In this document: piece by piece, positions 16,197 to 25,181 of the stretch | Layout: every line of letters starts with the position of its first letter | Numbering within the stretch: position 1 is the stretch's first letter | From: Frankia sp. AiPs1 | Lineage (GTDB): Bacteria > Actinomycetota > Actinomycetes > Frankiales > Frankiaceae | Assembly: GCF_023716945.1 (NCBI RefSeq) | Contig: NZ_JAMQQF010000001.1 | Span: 25,863 to 89,862, forward strand | DNA: 64,000 nucleotides | Reading direction: 5' to 3' | Position numbers and translations under genes: made by a program | Notes under the pieces: model-generated | What the model was told of the DNA's origin: nothing | What the model saw: the letters and a program-made list of their open reading frames with translations, nothing else | The model's database searches: none

Positions 16197-19100
16197 TCAG
16201 GGCTTCGTGGCCAGCGCGGGCGTGGGGGACGGTGCCGGAGCCGGAGCCGGAGCCGGGCTCGGAGCTGAGGTCCCAGAAGAGGTCCAGGTGATCGTGACCT
16301 CTCCGTTGCCGCCGTTGACGGTGCCGGAGTTGACCCCGCTCGTCAGAGTCGGGTTCACGATGCTCGACGCGGCGAACGAGCTTCCACCAGCGCCCCCGCC
16401 CCCGGCGCCACCGTAGCCGCCGAAGGTGCCGCCGCCCCCGGCGCCGCCACCACCACCGAAGTAGCCGCCGCCCGCGCCGCCGCCTGCGCCACCACCGGAA
16501 GTGGTGGCGTTCGGGTCTGCGCAGGCCGGGGTGTAGGCCCCGTTGCAGGGCAGGTTCCCGGCTCCGCCGGTCCCGCCGGTCCCGGACCTGCCGTCAGTAC
16601 CGTCGCCGCCGCAGCGCGGATCGGTCGACGGGCTACTCACCGGGGGGTTTCCCGCGCCATGACGGCACGCGTTCAGCCCTCCGCTGCCTGCGACGGTCTG
16701 GGTTCCGGCCTTGCCCGGGACGCCGGCATTACCACCATCCACGAGCGCCCCACCGTCGGTGTCGGCGTCGCCCCCGGCTCCGCCGAGCGCGTTGCCCTGA
16801 CCGCCGACGCCGCCGGCACCGCCGCCGCCGCCGGCGACCAGCACCCGGGCGGACAGGTCACAGGCAAGTGCGGCACACCCTGCCGCGGCCAGGCGGACGT
16901 CGGAGGAGCCGCCGCCACCGGAGCCGTTACCGCCGTTGGACGCGGTTCCGCCGTTCGCACCGGAGCCGTCACCAGGCCCGCCTGGCACGCCGGCGTCGGC
17001 CCCGCCGAATCCGCCGAGTGCTCCCGATCCGCCGGACGGGCCGTTACTCATCCCGCCCGAGCGTGATGCCGCAGTTCCATCGGCGCCTTTACCCGCCACG
17101 TCCACCTGTAGGACCTGGCCGCTCGTCAGACCCGTCAGGGTCCCGGATGCCCGGCCACCGCTGCCGCCGGGACGCCCGGTGATGTCCCCCGCCGGGGACG
17201 GGTGCGCCGCGTCACCAGCGACGAAGTAGTGCCCACCCTGGGCGCCAGTCACTGTGATCTCGACCGACTCCACACCCGCGGGCACGGTGAAGGTGTCCGA
17301 TCCGGCTGTGTGATAGGTGCAGGTCATCGTCGTCGTGTCGGACTGCGCACCGGTCTTCCCGCACACTGGCCCGGCCGCTACGGCCCGCGCTGGGGCGATC
17401 GCGATCCCTACCGGTCGGTCACCGACGGAAATGGGGCTTCCGGGGGTGTTGGTGGCCACGTCGATCGGCGTCACCGAGTTACTGTCGCGATTAACAGCGT
17501 AGGCGGCTACGCCGTCCGGTGTAACCGCAATGGCGAACGGCTCGACACCCCCCGTCGCAATAGTGGTGCCAGGGGTGTTGGTGGCCACGTCGATCGGCGT
17601 CACCACGTTGTCGCGCTCATTGGTGACGTACACGGTCTTTCCGTCGGGCGTGATCGCGATTCCGACTGGGCGGTCACTGACCGGAATGGCTTTCCCGGGA
17701 GTGTTGGTAGCCACGTCGATCGGCGTCACCGTGGAGCTGCCGGCGTTGGCGTTGTCGGTGACGTACACGGTCTTTCCGTCGGGTGTGATCGTAACCCACT
17801 GCGGGTTGTTCCCGGCGGGGATCGGCGTGCCAGCGGTGTTGGTGGCCACGTCGATCGGCGTCACCGTGTTGCTCGCGGCGTTGGCGACGTAGGCGGTTCG
17901 ACCATCGGGCGTGATCACGATGCCGTGCGCATCGTCACCCACCGGGATGCGGGCGCCGGGAGTGCCCGTGGCCACGTCGATCGGCGTCACGTCGTCGCTG
18001 GCGTTGTCCACGACGTAGGCGGTCTTGCCATTGGGAGTCACGGCGACCCCGAACGGGAACTGGCCGACCGGGATCGGGGTGCCGGGCGTGTTGGTGGCCA
18101 CGTCGATGGGTGTCACCGTGTTGTCGGCCCGGTTCGTCACGTAGACGGTTCTGCCGTCAGGCGTGACCGTAAGCCCTCTGGGGCTCGCTCCGACCGGGAT
18201 CGGAGTGCCGGCAGTATTGGTGGTCACGTCAATCGGAGTCACCGTGTTACCGAAATTGTTAATCACGTACGCGGTGGCCGCGGCCGGCTTCGTGCCAGGG
18301 CCCTGCGTTGGCCCCGACGTCGAAGTCGGAGTCGGAGTCGGGGACATGGGCGACTGAGAGGGACTGGTCGACGGGGTGGGGCTGGGCGACGCGGAGGTAC
18401 CCCAGGAGATGGTGACCTGGCCGTTCCCGTTGTTGATGGTCCCGGTGTTGACACCAGTGGTCAGAACGGCGGAGCTCACCGTCGTGGCGGCGAAGGAGCT
18501 GCCCCCGCCGCCACCGGCACCTGCTCCGCCGCCACCGATGCTGGTGCCACCGCCGCCCGAGCCTCCACCGCCACCGAAGTACCCGCCACCGCCACCGCCA
18601 CCAGCGCCACCGCCTGACTCCGTGTCATCGGGGTTGCGGCAGGGTGGGTTGTGCTCACCCAGGCAGGCCTGGTTTCCTACCCCCCCGACGCCGCCCGTGC
18701 CGGCGGCGCCGTCGGCGCCGTCACCGCCGAAACGCGGATCGTTGGGATCGGGGGGAGGCGGCGTCGCGTGCCGTCCGGGGTTGAGACCCCCGGCCCCACC
18801 TGCGGTCTGGCTGCCGCCACCCCCAGGAGCCCCCGGATGGCCCCCGTCGACGAGGGCACCACCAGCAGCGCCGGCAGCACCGCCACCAGCGCCGCCCGCG
18901 CCGGGCAGCGCGTAGCCCTGGCCCCCGGTGCCGCCACCGCCGCCGCCGCCCGCACCGACCAGCGCTCGATCCGACAGACCGCACGTCAATGCCGCGCAGC
19001 CAGTAGCAGCGATCCGTACATCCGAGGAACCGCCGCCGCCGGCGCCGTTGCCACCGTTGTTACTCGCGGTCCCGCCAGCGGATCCGCCGGCGTCGCCCTT

Positions 19101-19634
19101 ACCGCCGGCTACACCACCGTTGGAGCCGCCGAACCCTCCCACGGCCCCCTGCCCGCCGGACGGCCCGTTGTTCTTTCCGCCCGAGCGGCTGGCGGCAGTG
19201 CCGTCGGCGCCCTTACCGGCGATATCGACCTGCAGTACCCGGCCTGCCGGCAGACCCGTGATCGTGCCGGCTGCCTGGCCGCCGCCCCCACCGGCGCGGC
19301 CGGTGATGTCTCCCACCGGTGAGCCGCCATGTGCAGCGTCACCGGCAACGAAATAGTGGCCGCCCTGGGCGCCGACCGCCGTGATCTGAACCCACCGTGC
19401 ACCCGTGGGAATCGTGAAGGTGTCCGACCCGGCCGTGTTGTAGGTGCACGTAGTCCCGCTGAGGACACCCGATTTCCCACACGGCGACGGCGAAGAGGGC
19501 TCGCAGCCGGTCAGCCCCAGACTCAGCACCATGCCCAGCACCGAACCAGACCACGCGACGACATGACGACGTCGTAGGACGTTGCGCCTCCGCCGACAGC
19601 GTGTTCGCGAATTAAACAAACCTGCCAAGTTCAA
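16197..19634 (-). CDS. Large glycine-rich lipoprotein with YncE-like seven-repeat propeller
   Basis: The 1145-residue product begins with an arginine-rich n-region and hydrophobic stretch ending in a lipobox, SLGLTGC, so it is probably exported and lipid-anchored. It has three parts. The first is a glycine-rich module (residues about 50-420) opening with a short Cys-containing domain and AGSDTFTIPTGARW. The second is seven 40-45-residue repeats of the form VTPIDVATNTPGTPIPVG...ITPDGKTVYVTN, expected to close a seven-bladed beta-propeller. The third is a second glycine-rich module that closely copies the first. A Pro/Ala-rich tail ends the protein. A surface adhesion or binding role is plausible, but no ligand is known. 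The start (TTG at 19634) is uncertain; GTG codons lie closer to the hydrophobic core. Confidence 0.75.
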   Translation of the reverse strand: MNLAGLFNSRTRCRRRRNVLRRRHVVAWSGSVLGMVLSLGLTGCEPSSPSPCGKSGVLSGTTCTYNTAGSDTFTIPTGARWVQITAVGAQGGHYFVAGDAAHGGSPVGDITGRAGGGGGQAAGTITGLPAGRVLQVDIAGKGADGTAASRSGGKNNGPSGGQGAVGGFGGSNGGVAGGKGDAGGSAGGTASNNGGNGAGGGGSSDVRIAATGCAALTCGLSDRALVGAGGGGGGGTGGQGYALPGAGGAGGGAAGAAGGALVDGGHPGAPGGGGSQTAGGAGGLNPGRHATPPPPDPNDPRFGGDGADGAAGTGGVGGVGNQACLGEHNPPCRNPDDTESGGGAGGGGGGGYFGGGGGSGGGGTSIGGGGAGAGGGGGSSFAATTVSSAVLTTGVNTGTINNGNGQVTISWGTSASPSPTPSTSPSQSPMSPTPTPTSTSGPTQGPGTKPAAATAYVINNFGNTVTPIDVTTNTAGTPIPVGASPRGLTVTPDGRTVYVTNRADNTVTPIDVATNTPGTPIPVGQFPFGVAVTPNGKTAYVVDNASDDVTPIDVATGTPGARIPVGDDAHGIVITPDGRTAYVANAASNTVTPIDVATNTAGTPIPAGNNPQWVTITPDGKTVYVTDNANAGSSTVTPIDVATNTPGKAIPVSDRPVGIAITPDGKTVYVTNERDNVVTPIDVATNTPGTTIATGGVEPFAIAVTPDGVAAYAVNRDSNSVTPIDVATNTPGSPISVGDRPVGIAIAPARAVAAGPVCGKTGAQSDTTTMTCTYHTAGSDTFTVPAGVESVEITVTGAQGGHYFVAGDAAHPSPAGDITGRPGGSGGRASGTLTGLTSGQVLQVDVAGKGADGTAASRSGGMSNGPSGGSGALGGFGGADAGVPGGPGDGSGANGGTASNGGNGSGGGGSSDVRLAAAGCAALACDLSARVLVAGGGGGAGGVGGQGNALGGAGGDADTDGGALVDGGNAGVPGKAGTQTVAGSGGLNACRHGAGNPPVSSPSTDPRCGGDGTDGRSGTGGTGGAGNLPCNGAYTPACADPNATTSGGGAGGGAGGGYFGGGGGAGGGGTFGGYGGAGGGGAGGSSFAASSIVNPTLTSGVNSGTVNGGNGEVTITWTSSGTSAPSPAPAPAPAPSPTPALATKP

Positions 19635-19908
19635 GCACCCTCTTAGCTATGCACCCCGAAATCAAACTCCAGGGGCCCAGAATTGTTTTTTCCAGATCCA
19701 TCGACGAACGTGACGAAGCTGTGGGACGTGCCGAGCAGTCACGTCGGTTCGCCCTGTTTCTTGTGCCGACCAGAACGGTGAGATCCGGTCCGATCGGCGC
19801 GATAACAGATACAGGTTCAGTGCGCCGGCCGAGCCAGGCAGGGAGTACCGTCATCGCGCGGGCCGCGCCGCCGACGCCCCTGACAAGGTGCGCCCACGAG
19901 GTGGGTGA

Positions 19909-19946
19909 GTGCCTGTACCCGGCTCCGTCCAGCCGGGTACAGGCAC
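19909..19946. terminator. 16-bp perfect hairpin
   Basis: Arms 19909-19924 and 19931-19946 are perfectly complementary over 16 bases around a CCGTCC loop. There is no U-tract on either side, as usual for actinobacterial hairpin terminators. Confidence 0.6.
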
Positions 19947-19992
19947 ACGGTGCGGTCTGATCGGTGCGCCGCACTCCTCGCCGGGAAATCGC

Positions 19993-20039
19993 CGGCCCGA
20001 AACGGCGCCGGCTGCCCCGTGCGGTGCCGTTTCGGGCCG
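19993..20039. terminator. 14-bp perfect inverted repeat with 19-base loop
   Basis: CGGCCCGAAACGGC (19993-20006) pairs exactly with 20026-20039. It could be a second terminator or a site for a dimeric protein. Confidence 0.45.
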
Positions 20040-20138
20040 TCGGTCGCAGAATCAGGTACAGCTGACGAGCTGGCGGTGTCGTCGGTAACCGTCCAGGGTC
20101 AGGCGACGGTAGGACACCAGTCGGCGGACGATCCTTTC

Positions 20139-20158
20139 CGCGGTTCTGAAACCGCGGG
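20139..20158. terminator. Short hairpin downstream of the exported-protein gene
   Basis: CCGCGGTT-CTGA-AACCGCGG forms an 8-bp stem with a 4-base loop, 82 bases beyond the stop of the minus-strand gene at 20240, a suitable place for its terminator. Confidence 0.5.
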
Positions 20159-20239
20159 TGCCGTCATGCGACAAAATTTCGGGCGGACCGCGCTTCGGTG
20201 CCGGGCGGCCCGCCTGCGGACCACAAGGTTCGGGTGTCC

Positions 20240-21310
20240 TCAGACGCCGTCGTTGGCGCACAGCGCCCAGACGTCGGAGTAGGTGCTCGGTGAGCTCATG
20301 CCCCCCGTGTGGGTGAAGGCTGTCCAGTACGCCGCCGCGGTGGTCCCGTCACTCACCGGATTACCGCTCGAGTCGCTGGGGAAGCTTCCGTTGAGGTGGT
20401 CGCCGCCCGAGCCTGGTCCGGTGAAGTCGGTCGTGGTCACGCTGCCGCCGCTGATGGCAGCACCCCCGCTGATCAGTTTCCCGTCCCCGCTGGGGCAGTT
20501 GACCGTCACCTTCTTGCTTGTACTCCCCGTGGTCGGGCCACTCGCCTCGCTGTAGTGCACCTTCACGGTGACACCACTGATGTTGATGCCGCTTCCGCTG
20601 CAGATCGCGTAGACATAGGTCTCGTTGGTGCTGTTGGTGCCGTTGGCCCACCCGACGGCGGTCCAGGAGTCGGGATTGGTCTCGCCATCGGCCGCGGCCT
20701 TCAGACCGAAGTCATGCGCCGAGTTGTTGAAGGTCGGAAAACTGGCGATCGGCTTGAAGTCACCGACGCTGGCCGGAGTGGCACGCGCACCGCCGCCGAG
20801 CAGGATCGTGTTCGCCGGGCAGGTGGCCGTAACCCGACCCACCGTTGTCGCCGTGGTGGGTGCGTTGACCTTGTTCATGACCACCTGGGTGTGATTGATC
20901 AGATTGCTGGTGAAGCACACCGCGAAGGGGGTCGTGGAGAAGGAACTGTCAGCCTGGCCACCACTTCCACCGATCCCGAGCCAGTGGGTCACGTCGGTGC
21001 CGACGACCCCGGTGGAACCGGTGTACTCGGAGGTACCGTTCGAGCTGGGCGAGGTACCCATCACATGGTTGCCATTGCCGGTACCGGTGGCCTGGTTGAT
21101 TCCACCACCGGAGATCAGGCCGCTACTGCAGTCCGCATGGGTCGAGATCTCGGAGTTCGCGGTCGAGGGGCCACTGGTAGCCCCGGGTGTCTTCACCGTG
21201 ACGGCCACGGTGTTGGCGTAAGCCGCAGTCGGGATGGCCACGGCCAGCGCGGCACCCAGGACGAGGGCAGTTCCCGCTGTGCGCGCACGCACGGACAGAT
21301 GTGCTCTCAC
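20240..21310 (-). CDS. Secreted protein of unknown function
   Basis: Started at the GTG at 21310 this is a 356-residue protein with a clear Sec signal peptide: basic start, hydrophobic core (AGTALVLGAALAVAIP), and an AYA-N cleavage site. The mature part is Ser/Thr/Gly-rich with regular Cys residues (HADCSSGLISGGG, ATCPANTILLGGGA, VNCPSGDGKLISGGA). It therefore consists of about three diverged copies of a C-P/S-x-G...L-x-GGG unit, each likely a small beta-rich domain. I do not recognise a function. The frame is open to 21490 but the extra part lacks signal character. Confidence 0.65.
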   Translation of the reverse strand: MRAHLSVRARTAGTALVLGAALAVAIPTAAYANTVAVTVKTPGATSGPSTANSEISTHADCSSGLISGGGINQATGTGNGNHVMGTSPSSNGTSEYTGSTGVVGTDVTHWLGIGGSGGQADSSFSTTPFAVCFTSNLINHTQVVMNKVNAPTTATTVGRVTATCPANTILLGGGARATPASVGDFKPIASFPTFNNSAHDFGLKAAADGETNPDSWTAVGWANGTNSTNETYVYAICSGSGINISGVTVKVHYSEASGPTTGSTSKKVTVNCPSGDGKLISGGAAISGGSVTTTDFTGPGSGGDHLNGSFPSDSSGNPVSDGTTAAAYWTAFTHTGGMSSPSTYSDVWALCANDGV

Positions 21311-22024
21311 GTCAACCTTCGCGTCAGGGGTGTGGAGGGGGCAGATGCACCCATGCACACCGGAAGGACCATGTCCGAGGGGGAAACGCAGGTTGTGCGA
21401 CGCTGCACAAGGTCCGCAGATGCGGCCGCATCGGCAGTAATCGAGCCGCATCCACGTCGAACTTCTAGTCCGTGTGCCGCTCCGTGTCAAGAAGAGTCAA
21501 AGATCGGAACTATCCTCGATCATGCTGTCGGATCGCCTCGGAGGCCAGCGCGCCTGGTTGAGCAGCTGCTCGGGAGAGATCGCTACGGGTGCGGCGGGAC
21601 CAGGCATGGATCTGGTTGTGATTATCACGGTCGTTGCGTCGCGACTGGGGCGACCGTACGTTTAGAACCTTGCGGATTATGTTGTGCTTGAGTTGATTAA
21701 TTTGTGTCTGTCGATGGTCGGGTTCAGTGTCCGTATCCCGTCCGGTCATGGATGTAGTTCAAGGGTGCTGTGGCGGTTTTGTACGGGTGGGTAGTTGGCC
21801 CGGAGACGCCGGTGGAGTTTGGTGCCTGGCCGACGGTGTCCAACCAGCTCCGCCAAGGGCGGGACGCCGAGGTGTTCACGGCCCTGCCGGAAGACCAGAT
21901 CGGTCAGACTGCCACGCGGGGAAACAAGGTGACCCATGGGACGGGGCCGGTCGCCATCGGTGCGTCGGAGAGAGCCCATGGAGTGGCGCGCGCGCGCTGG
22001 GACGACGTCTACGGCCGACCAGCC
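21311..22024. other. Intergenic stretch with an AT-rich island
   Basis: No supported gene on either strand. Bases about 21655-21720 are clearly AT-rich against the GC-rich surroundings (runs such as TTGAGTTGATTAATTTGTG), which marks either promoter DNA or inserted foreign sequence beside the pseudogenes that follow. Confidence 0.5.
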
Positions 22025-22583
22025 GGTGAGCGACGTCAGCTGGTTCCAGCGTGAGCCGGCCGGCTCGCTCGACCTGGTCGCATCCGCGATCCGCGGGACC
22101 AGGGCCAAGCGATTCGGTCGTGGATGTCGGCGCACGCACCGCCTCGGACCTCGTCGACCGGCTGCTGGAGCGTGGCGACCAGGACGTCACCGTGCTCGAC
22201 CTCGCCGCGGACGCCTTGGCCGTCACCCACTCCCGCCTCGGGGCACGAGCCGACGGCGTGCACTGGCCGACCAGCGACCTCCTGGCCCGGCAACCGCCGC
22301 AACGCTACCGCCTCCGGTACGACCGGGCCGTGTTCCCCTTCCTCACCAACGCGCACGGCCAGGACCGCCACCTCGCGGCACTCAGCCAGGCCCTCGCCCC
22401 CGGGAGATAGTGATCATCGGAACGTTCGCCGCCAACGGCCCGCAAGCCTGCTCGGGGCTGCCTACCGCCCGCCACGATCCCGACGATCTGGCCGCGCAGT
22501 TCCCGAATCTCCGCATCGTGCGCACCAGCCGGGAAGACACCACACTCCGGCGGCACACGTTCAGCCGTTCACGTGACTCCTGA
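22025..22583 (+). pseudogene. Frameshifted SAM-dependent methyltransferase
   Basis: Three frames together give a class I methyltransferase. One frame starts WFQREPAGSLDLVASAIRG. A second contributes VVDVGARTASDLVDRLLERG, VTVLDLAADALAVTHSRL and FPFLTNAHGQDRHLAAL. The first resumes with VIIGTFAANGPQACSGLP, and a third ends in HVQPFT. The SAM-binding glycine loop is already altered (VDVGARTA). At least two frameshifts (near 22110 and 22408) mean no full-length protein can be made. Confidence 0.65.
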
Positions 22584-22715
22584 TGACCAACCGCTGACAA
22601 CCGCGCGGCGAGGGGCGGCGCAGCAGGTGAACGCCGGGGCCGCGATCGCCGTCGCCGGCTGAGCCGGCCAGCCCCCGTCCTGCTCGTAGGCCTACGGCTG
22701 CGACATGGGGGCGGG

Positions 22716-23063
22716 ATGCGGGTCGGTTACGTGCGGGTCAGCAGCATCGAGCAGAACACCGCCCGCCAACTCGACGGGATCGATGTCGAACATATGTTCG
22801 TTGACCGGGTGTCGGGGAAGGCAACCGCGCACTACGCCCAGATCCGGGGCCGCCGTGGTGTGCAGAAAGCCGTCGGCGCGATCTGCCATGACATTCTCAT
22901 CGCCTACTGGCACATCGTCTACGACAGCACCGAATATCGGGAACTCGGTGCCGGCTGGACGCAGCGACGACGCAGCATCGACGCTCAGCAGAAACGGCTC
23001 GTCGCGCAGCTGGAGAAACTCGGCCTGAAAGTCACCGTCGAACCCGAACAACCGGCGGCATAG
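22716..23063 (+). mobile_element. Chimeric ORF: serine-resolvase N-terminus fused to IS110 transposase C-terminus
   Basis: This is a single 115-residue open frame. Residues 1-38 (MRVGYVRVSSIEQNTARQLD, FVDRVSGK) are the beginning of a serine resolvase with its catalytic Ser in VSS. From about residue 39 the sequence (IRGRRGVQKAVGAICHDILI then AYWHIV, YRELGAGW, and a basic tail) is the C-terminal end of an IS110-type transposase. Neither half has its catalytic partner domain, so no recombination activity is expected. Confidence 0.65.
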
Positions 23064-23254
23064 GGACCAGGCCCCAGCACCCGCGGTCGGGAACAGGGCC
23101 CACGCCCGGGACCGGACCACCCGGCGCGGTCTGGCGCGCCCGCGAACGATCCAGCCCAGACGCCGAATCCTCACCCAAGGTGAGGTGCGGACAGTGATTC
23201 GCACCTAGGACTCGGGTGGTTCCGGGACGGGCGGGGTCGTGTTCCTCGCGATGA

Positions 23255-23908
23255 TCAGACGGGCACAACGACCGTGTGCACGATCTTGTCGGCGAGCGTC
23301 TGCCGTTTGGCGTCCCACAGCGGGAACAGGAATCCGACGTAACAGATGATGCCATCGACGAAGTGACAGAGATCGCGGGCAAGCGCCATCGCCGGTCCGA
23401 TCGGCTGGCCGGTGACCTCGCTGACGAGTCGGATGTTCAGCGTCTTCTTGCCCAGCGACTGGCCAGTCCTGCCGCCCTGGATCCATCGGTTGTAGATGAT
23501 CCAGCCGAGCGAGGCCAGCCAGAGGATCACCAAGAGCGCCACCGCCGGCCCGCGGAGTATCGCTCCGAACAGCCCCAACACGACGATCTGTGGCAACGCG
23601 TCGATGATGTACGCGCCGACTCGCTGGCCCCAGCTGGCGTAGGCGCCTGGCCCCACCGGCTGGCCGGGCCCGTACCCTGGCGCGGGCTGTGGGTACGGGT
23701 TGGGCTGGTAGTAGCCGCCCTGGCCGGGCTGCTGGTACTGACCGGCCTGCGGGTACTGGCCGGCCTGCGGGTACTGGCCGGGCTGCGGGTACTGGCCGGG
23801 CTGCGGGTACTGGCCGGGCTGCTGGTATTGCGGGTACTGGCCGGGCGGGGGCTGCTGGCCCCACTGCGGGGGATATGACTCGGACGGGGGTGGGTTATAG
23901 CCGGTCAC
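23255..23908 (-). CDS. RDD-domain membrane protein with PGQYPQ repeats
   Basis: The 217-residue protein begins with about 85 residues of Pro/Gln/Tyr/Gly-rich low-complexity sequence containing repeated PGQYPQ units from an 18-bp DNA repeat. The RDD domain follows ([19 protein letters not shown] with the R-D pattern, three hydrophobic segments, [17 protein letters not shown]). RDD proteins are small membrane proteins, some linked to ion transport; the function here is unknown. The GTG start has AGAAAGG upstream. It lies just downstream of, and in line with, the DUF2752 gene. Confidence 0.8.
   Translation of the reverse strand: MTGYNPPPSESYPPQWGQQPPPGQYPQYQQPGQYPQPGQYPQPGQYPQAGQYPQAGQYQQPGQGGYYQPNPYPQPAPGYGPGQPVGPGAYASWGQRVGAYIIDALPQIVVLGLFGAILRGPAVALLVILWLASLGWIIYNRWIQGGRTGQSLGKKTLNIRLVSEVTGQPIGPAMALARDLCHFVDGIICYVGFLFPLWDAKRQTLADKIVHTVVVPV
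23722..23846. repeat. 18-bp tandem repeats in the RDD gene
   Basis: About six to seven copies of an 18-base unit (core CTGCGGGTACTGGCCGG) encode the [12 protein letters not shown] repeats; copy number is a likely site of strain variation. Confidence 0.8.
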
Positions 23909-23954
23909 GATCGACCTTTCTGAGAAGAGCGATCCTGCATGGATCGGCGATCGC

Positions 23955-24371
23955 CTAGATGAAGTGGTACCGATGCAGCTGAAAGAGCCAGCTGAGAGCT
24001 ACGACGACGTATGCCGAGTACCGGGTCCGCGCACGCGCGGCGGCGGACCAGGGGCGTGGCGGTGGCGCCAGGCCGAGGAGCCGAGCCGCCAGGATCGGCG
24101 TCGTCGCGGTCACCAATGCGGCCGTGAGATAGATAAGAGGGCTGGTGCTGGCGGCAGCCGTCCATTCGCTATGGGTCAGCGCGACCGTCGCGGTCGTCAG
24201 CCCGCAGAACGGACACGGCAGGCCGGTCAGCGTGCGCAGTGGACAGGGAAGGCCCCGCCCGCCCGCGCGCGCCATGATCGTCGGATAGATCGCCCCGATC
24301 AGGCCCGCGCCCAGGCCGGCCATGGTGATGTGCTCGGGAACCGAGTACATCCTCCGCAGCATCGCCGACAT
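23955..24371 (-). CDS. DUF2752 membrane protein
   Basis: This 138-residue protein has three hydrophobic segments and the family signature [19 protein letters not shown] near residue 43, with its conserved Cys residues at the membrane edge. Function is unknown; the gene often lies next to RDD genes, as here, so the two products may work together. An ATG start follows a G-rich ribosome site. Confidence 0.75.
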   Translation of the reverse strand: MSAMLRRMYSVPEHITMAGLGAGLIGAIYPTIMARAGGRGLPCPLRTLTGLPCPFCGLTTATVALTHSEWTAAASTSPLIYLTAALVTATTPILAARLLGLAPPPRPWSAAARARTRYSAYVVVALSWLFQLHRYHFI

Positions 24372-24434
24372 CCCCCCGTTTACTCCGCAGATGGCATTCG
24401 CCGCATGTTAGGTGCGGCCATGCCTATCTGCAAT

Positions 24435-24448
24435 GTCAAAAATTTGAC
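24435..24448. promoter_or_regulatory. Palindrome in AT-rich DNA upstream of the DUF2752 gene
   Basis: GTCAAA-AA-TTTGAC lies 64 bases before the DUF2752 start in an unusually AT-rich stretch. It is a plausible operator for a dimeric repressor; no protein is assigned. Confidence 0.35.
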
Positions 24449-24727
24449 GTCTTCATGATTTACGGGGCGATCGGTGACCGCCGCGAGAACCGCGCCGACA
24501 ACCAACCGATCATCGGCATATGTGGGTGACCTAGACTCGACTCATGGTCACGATGAGTGGCACCGGGTGCGGTGGTGTCGGTGGCTGGCCCCGAAGTAGC
24601 TGACGGCGTCCCTGGGGGACCGCCGGGATACGGCAGAAAGAGGCAACGGATGACCGTAGCCCCGGTGGCGGGACATATGGGGATCGCCGAGTAGCCTGTC
24701 GATCACTGTCGGGGCGCGGGGCGGTCG

Positions 24728-24967
24728 GTGGCGTCGATCGAGCGGACCTCGACGGGGCAGCATCGGCTGGCGCTGCTGGTGTTGTTGAAGTGCTACCAGC
24801 GGTTGGGCTACTTCCCGAACCTGACCACGGTGCCAGGGGACGTGGTCGGCTTCGTGTGCAGCCAGCTGGGACTGGCCGAGTCGGTGGCGGCGGAGCATGA
24901 CGCGCCGCGCACGGTGACGTGCTGCCGCGCGGCTGCCAGGGCGAATATCGCTCTCTGTAGCCGTTAG
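24728..24967 (+). pseudogene. Remnant of a Tn3-family transposase (DUF4158 part)
   Basis: The frame reads QHRLALLVLLKCYQRLGYFP, then VPGDVVGFVCSQLGLAES and EHDAPRTVT, matching the N-terminal DUF4158 domain of Tn3-type transposases (LGFAVLLKFFQxxGRFP, VPxEVVxxVAxQLG). It stops after about 65 residues; the catalytic DDE part is absent. The 24372-24727 gap before it holds the palindrome but no gene. Confidence 0.55.
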
Positions 24968-25079
24968 CCAGGCCTTCAAGATTAATTGCTGACGCAGCGG
25001 CATCGCATGGGCATCACATCGACTACTCATCGATCTTCGTCCTGGCTGAGCCGTCACAAACGGCCTGGTCAGAGGGTGT

Positions 25080-25181
25080 GGACCATGTGTACCAGCATCC
25101 GAACCGTTTGATCTTGGCTGCTGGCCCTGAAGTCACTGTCCGGCCGGTTGCTACCCGGGCCCTGACCAGGGACGATGCCCA
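25080..25181 (+). promoter_or_regulatory. Conserved leader element of a DUF2637 gene (copy B)
   Basis: The sequence starting GGACCATGTGTACCAGC and running to the start codon is shared with the leader before the second DUF2637 gene (47586) over about 105 bases, and with a lone 70-base copy at 11855. The most constant block is CATG(T/C)GTACCAGCATCCGAAC, followed by TGATCTTGG and a GGCCGGT palindrome region. Confidence 0.8.

Larger units (their letters stand above)
19635..20239. other. Intergenic region with three inverted repeats, no gene seen
   Basis: These 605 bases separate two minus-strand genes. I see no supported gene. They contain three strong hairpins, listed separately, that could end transcription of the upstream exported-protein gene, and must also carry the promoter of the lipoprotein gene. 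Confidence 0.6.

Noticed and set aside
14421..16268. A 615-codon open frame on the plus strand
   Set aside because: It is antisense to the sigma factor and CU044_5270 genes and Arg/Pro-rich; only the primase scrap at 15877-16090 inside it resembles protein.
17202..18617. Long plus-strand open frame opposite the glycine-rich lipoprotein gene
   Set aside because: Its His/Arg/Gly repeats simply mirror the repetitive coding strand; the minus strand has the signal peptide and propeller repeats.
20309..21691. 460-codon plus-strand frame
   Set aside because: Antisense shadow of the secreted-protein gene with no family resemblance; the minus strand has a clear signal peptide.
22716..23063. Functional serine resolvase
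   Set aside because: Only the first 38 residues are resolvase; the rest of the catalytic domain and the HTH are replaced by an IS110 tail.
23722..23846. Short CRISPR array suggested by regular 18-bp repeats
   Set aside because: Repeats are head to tail without spacers and encode the PGQYPQ units of the RDD protein.
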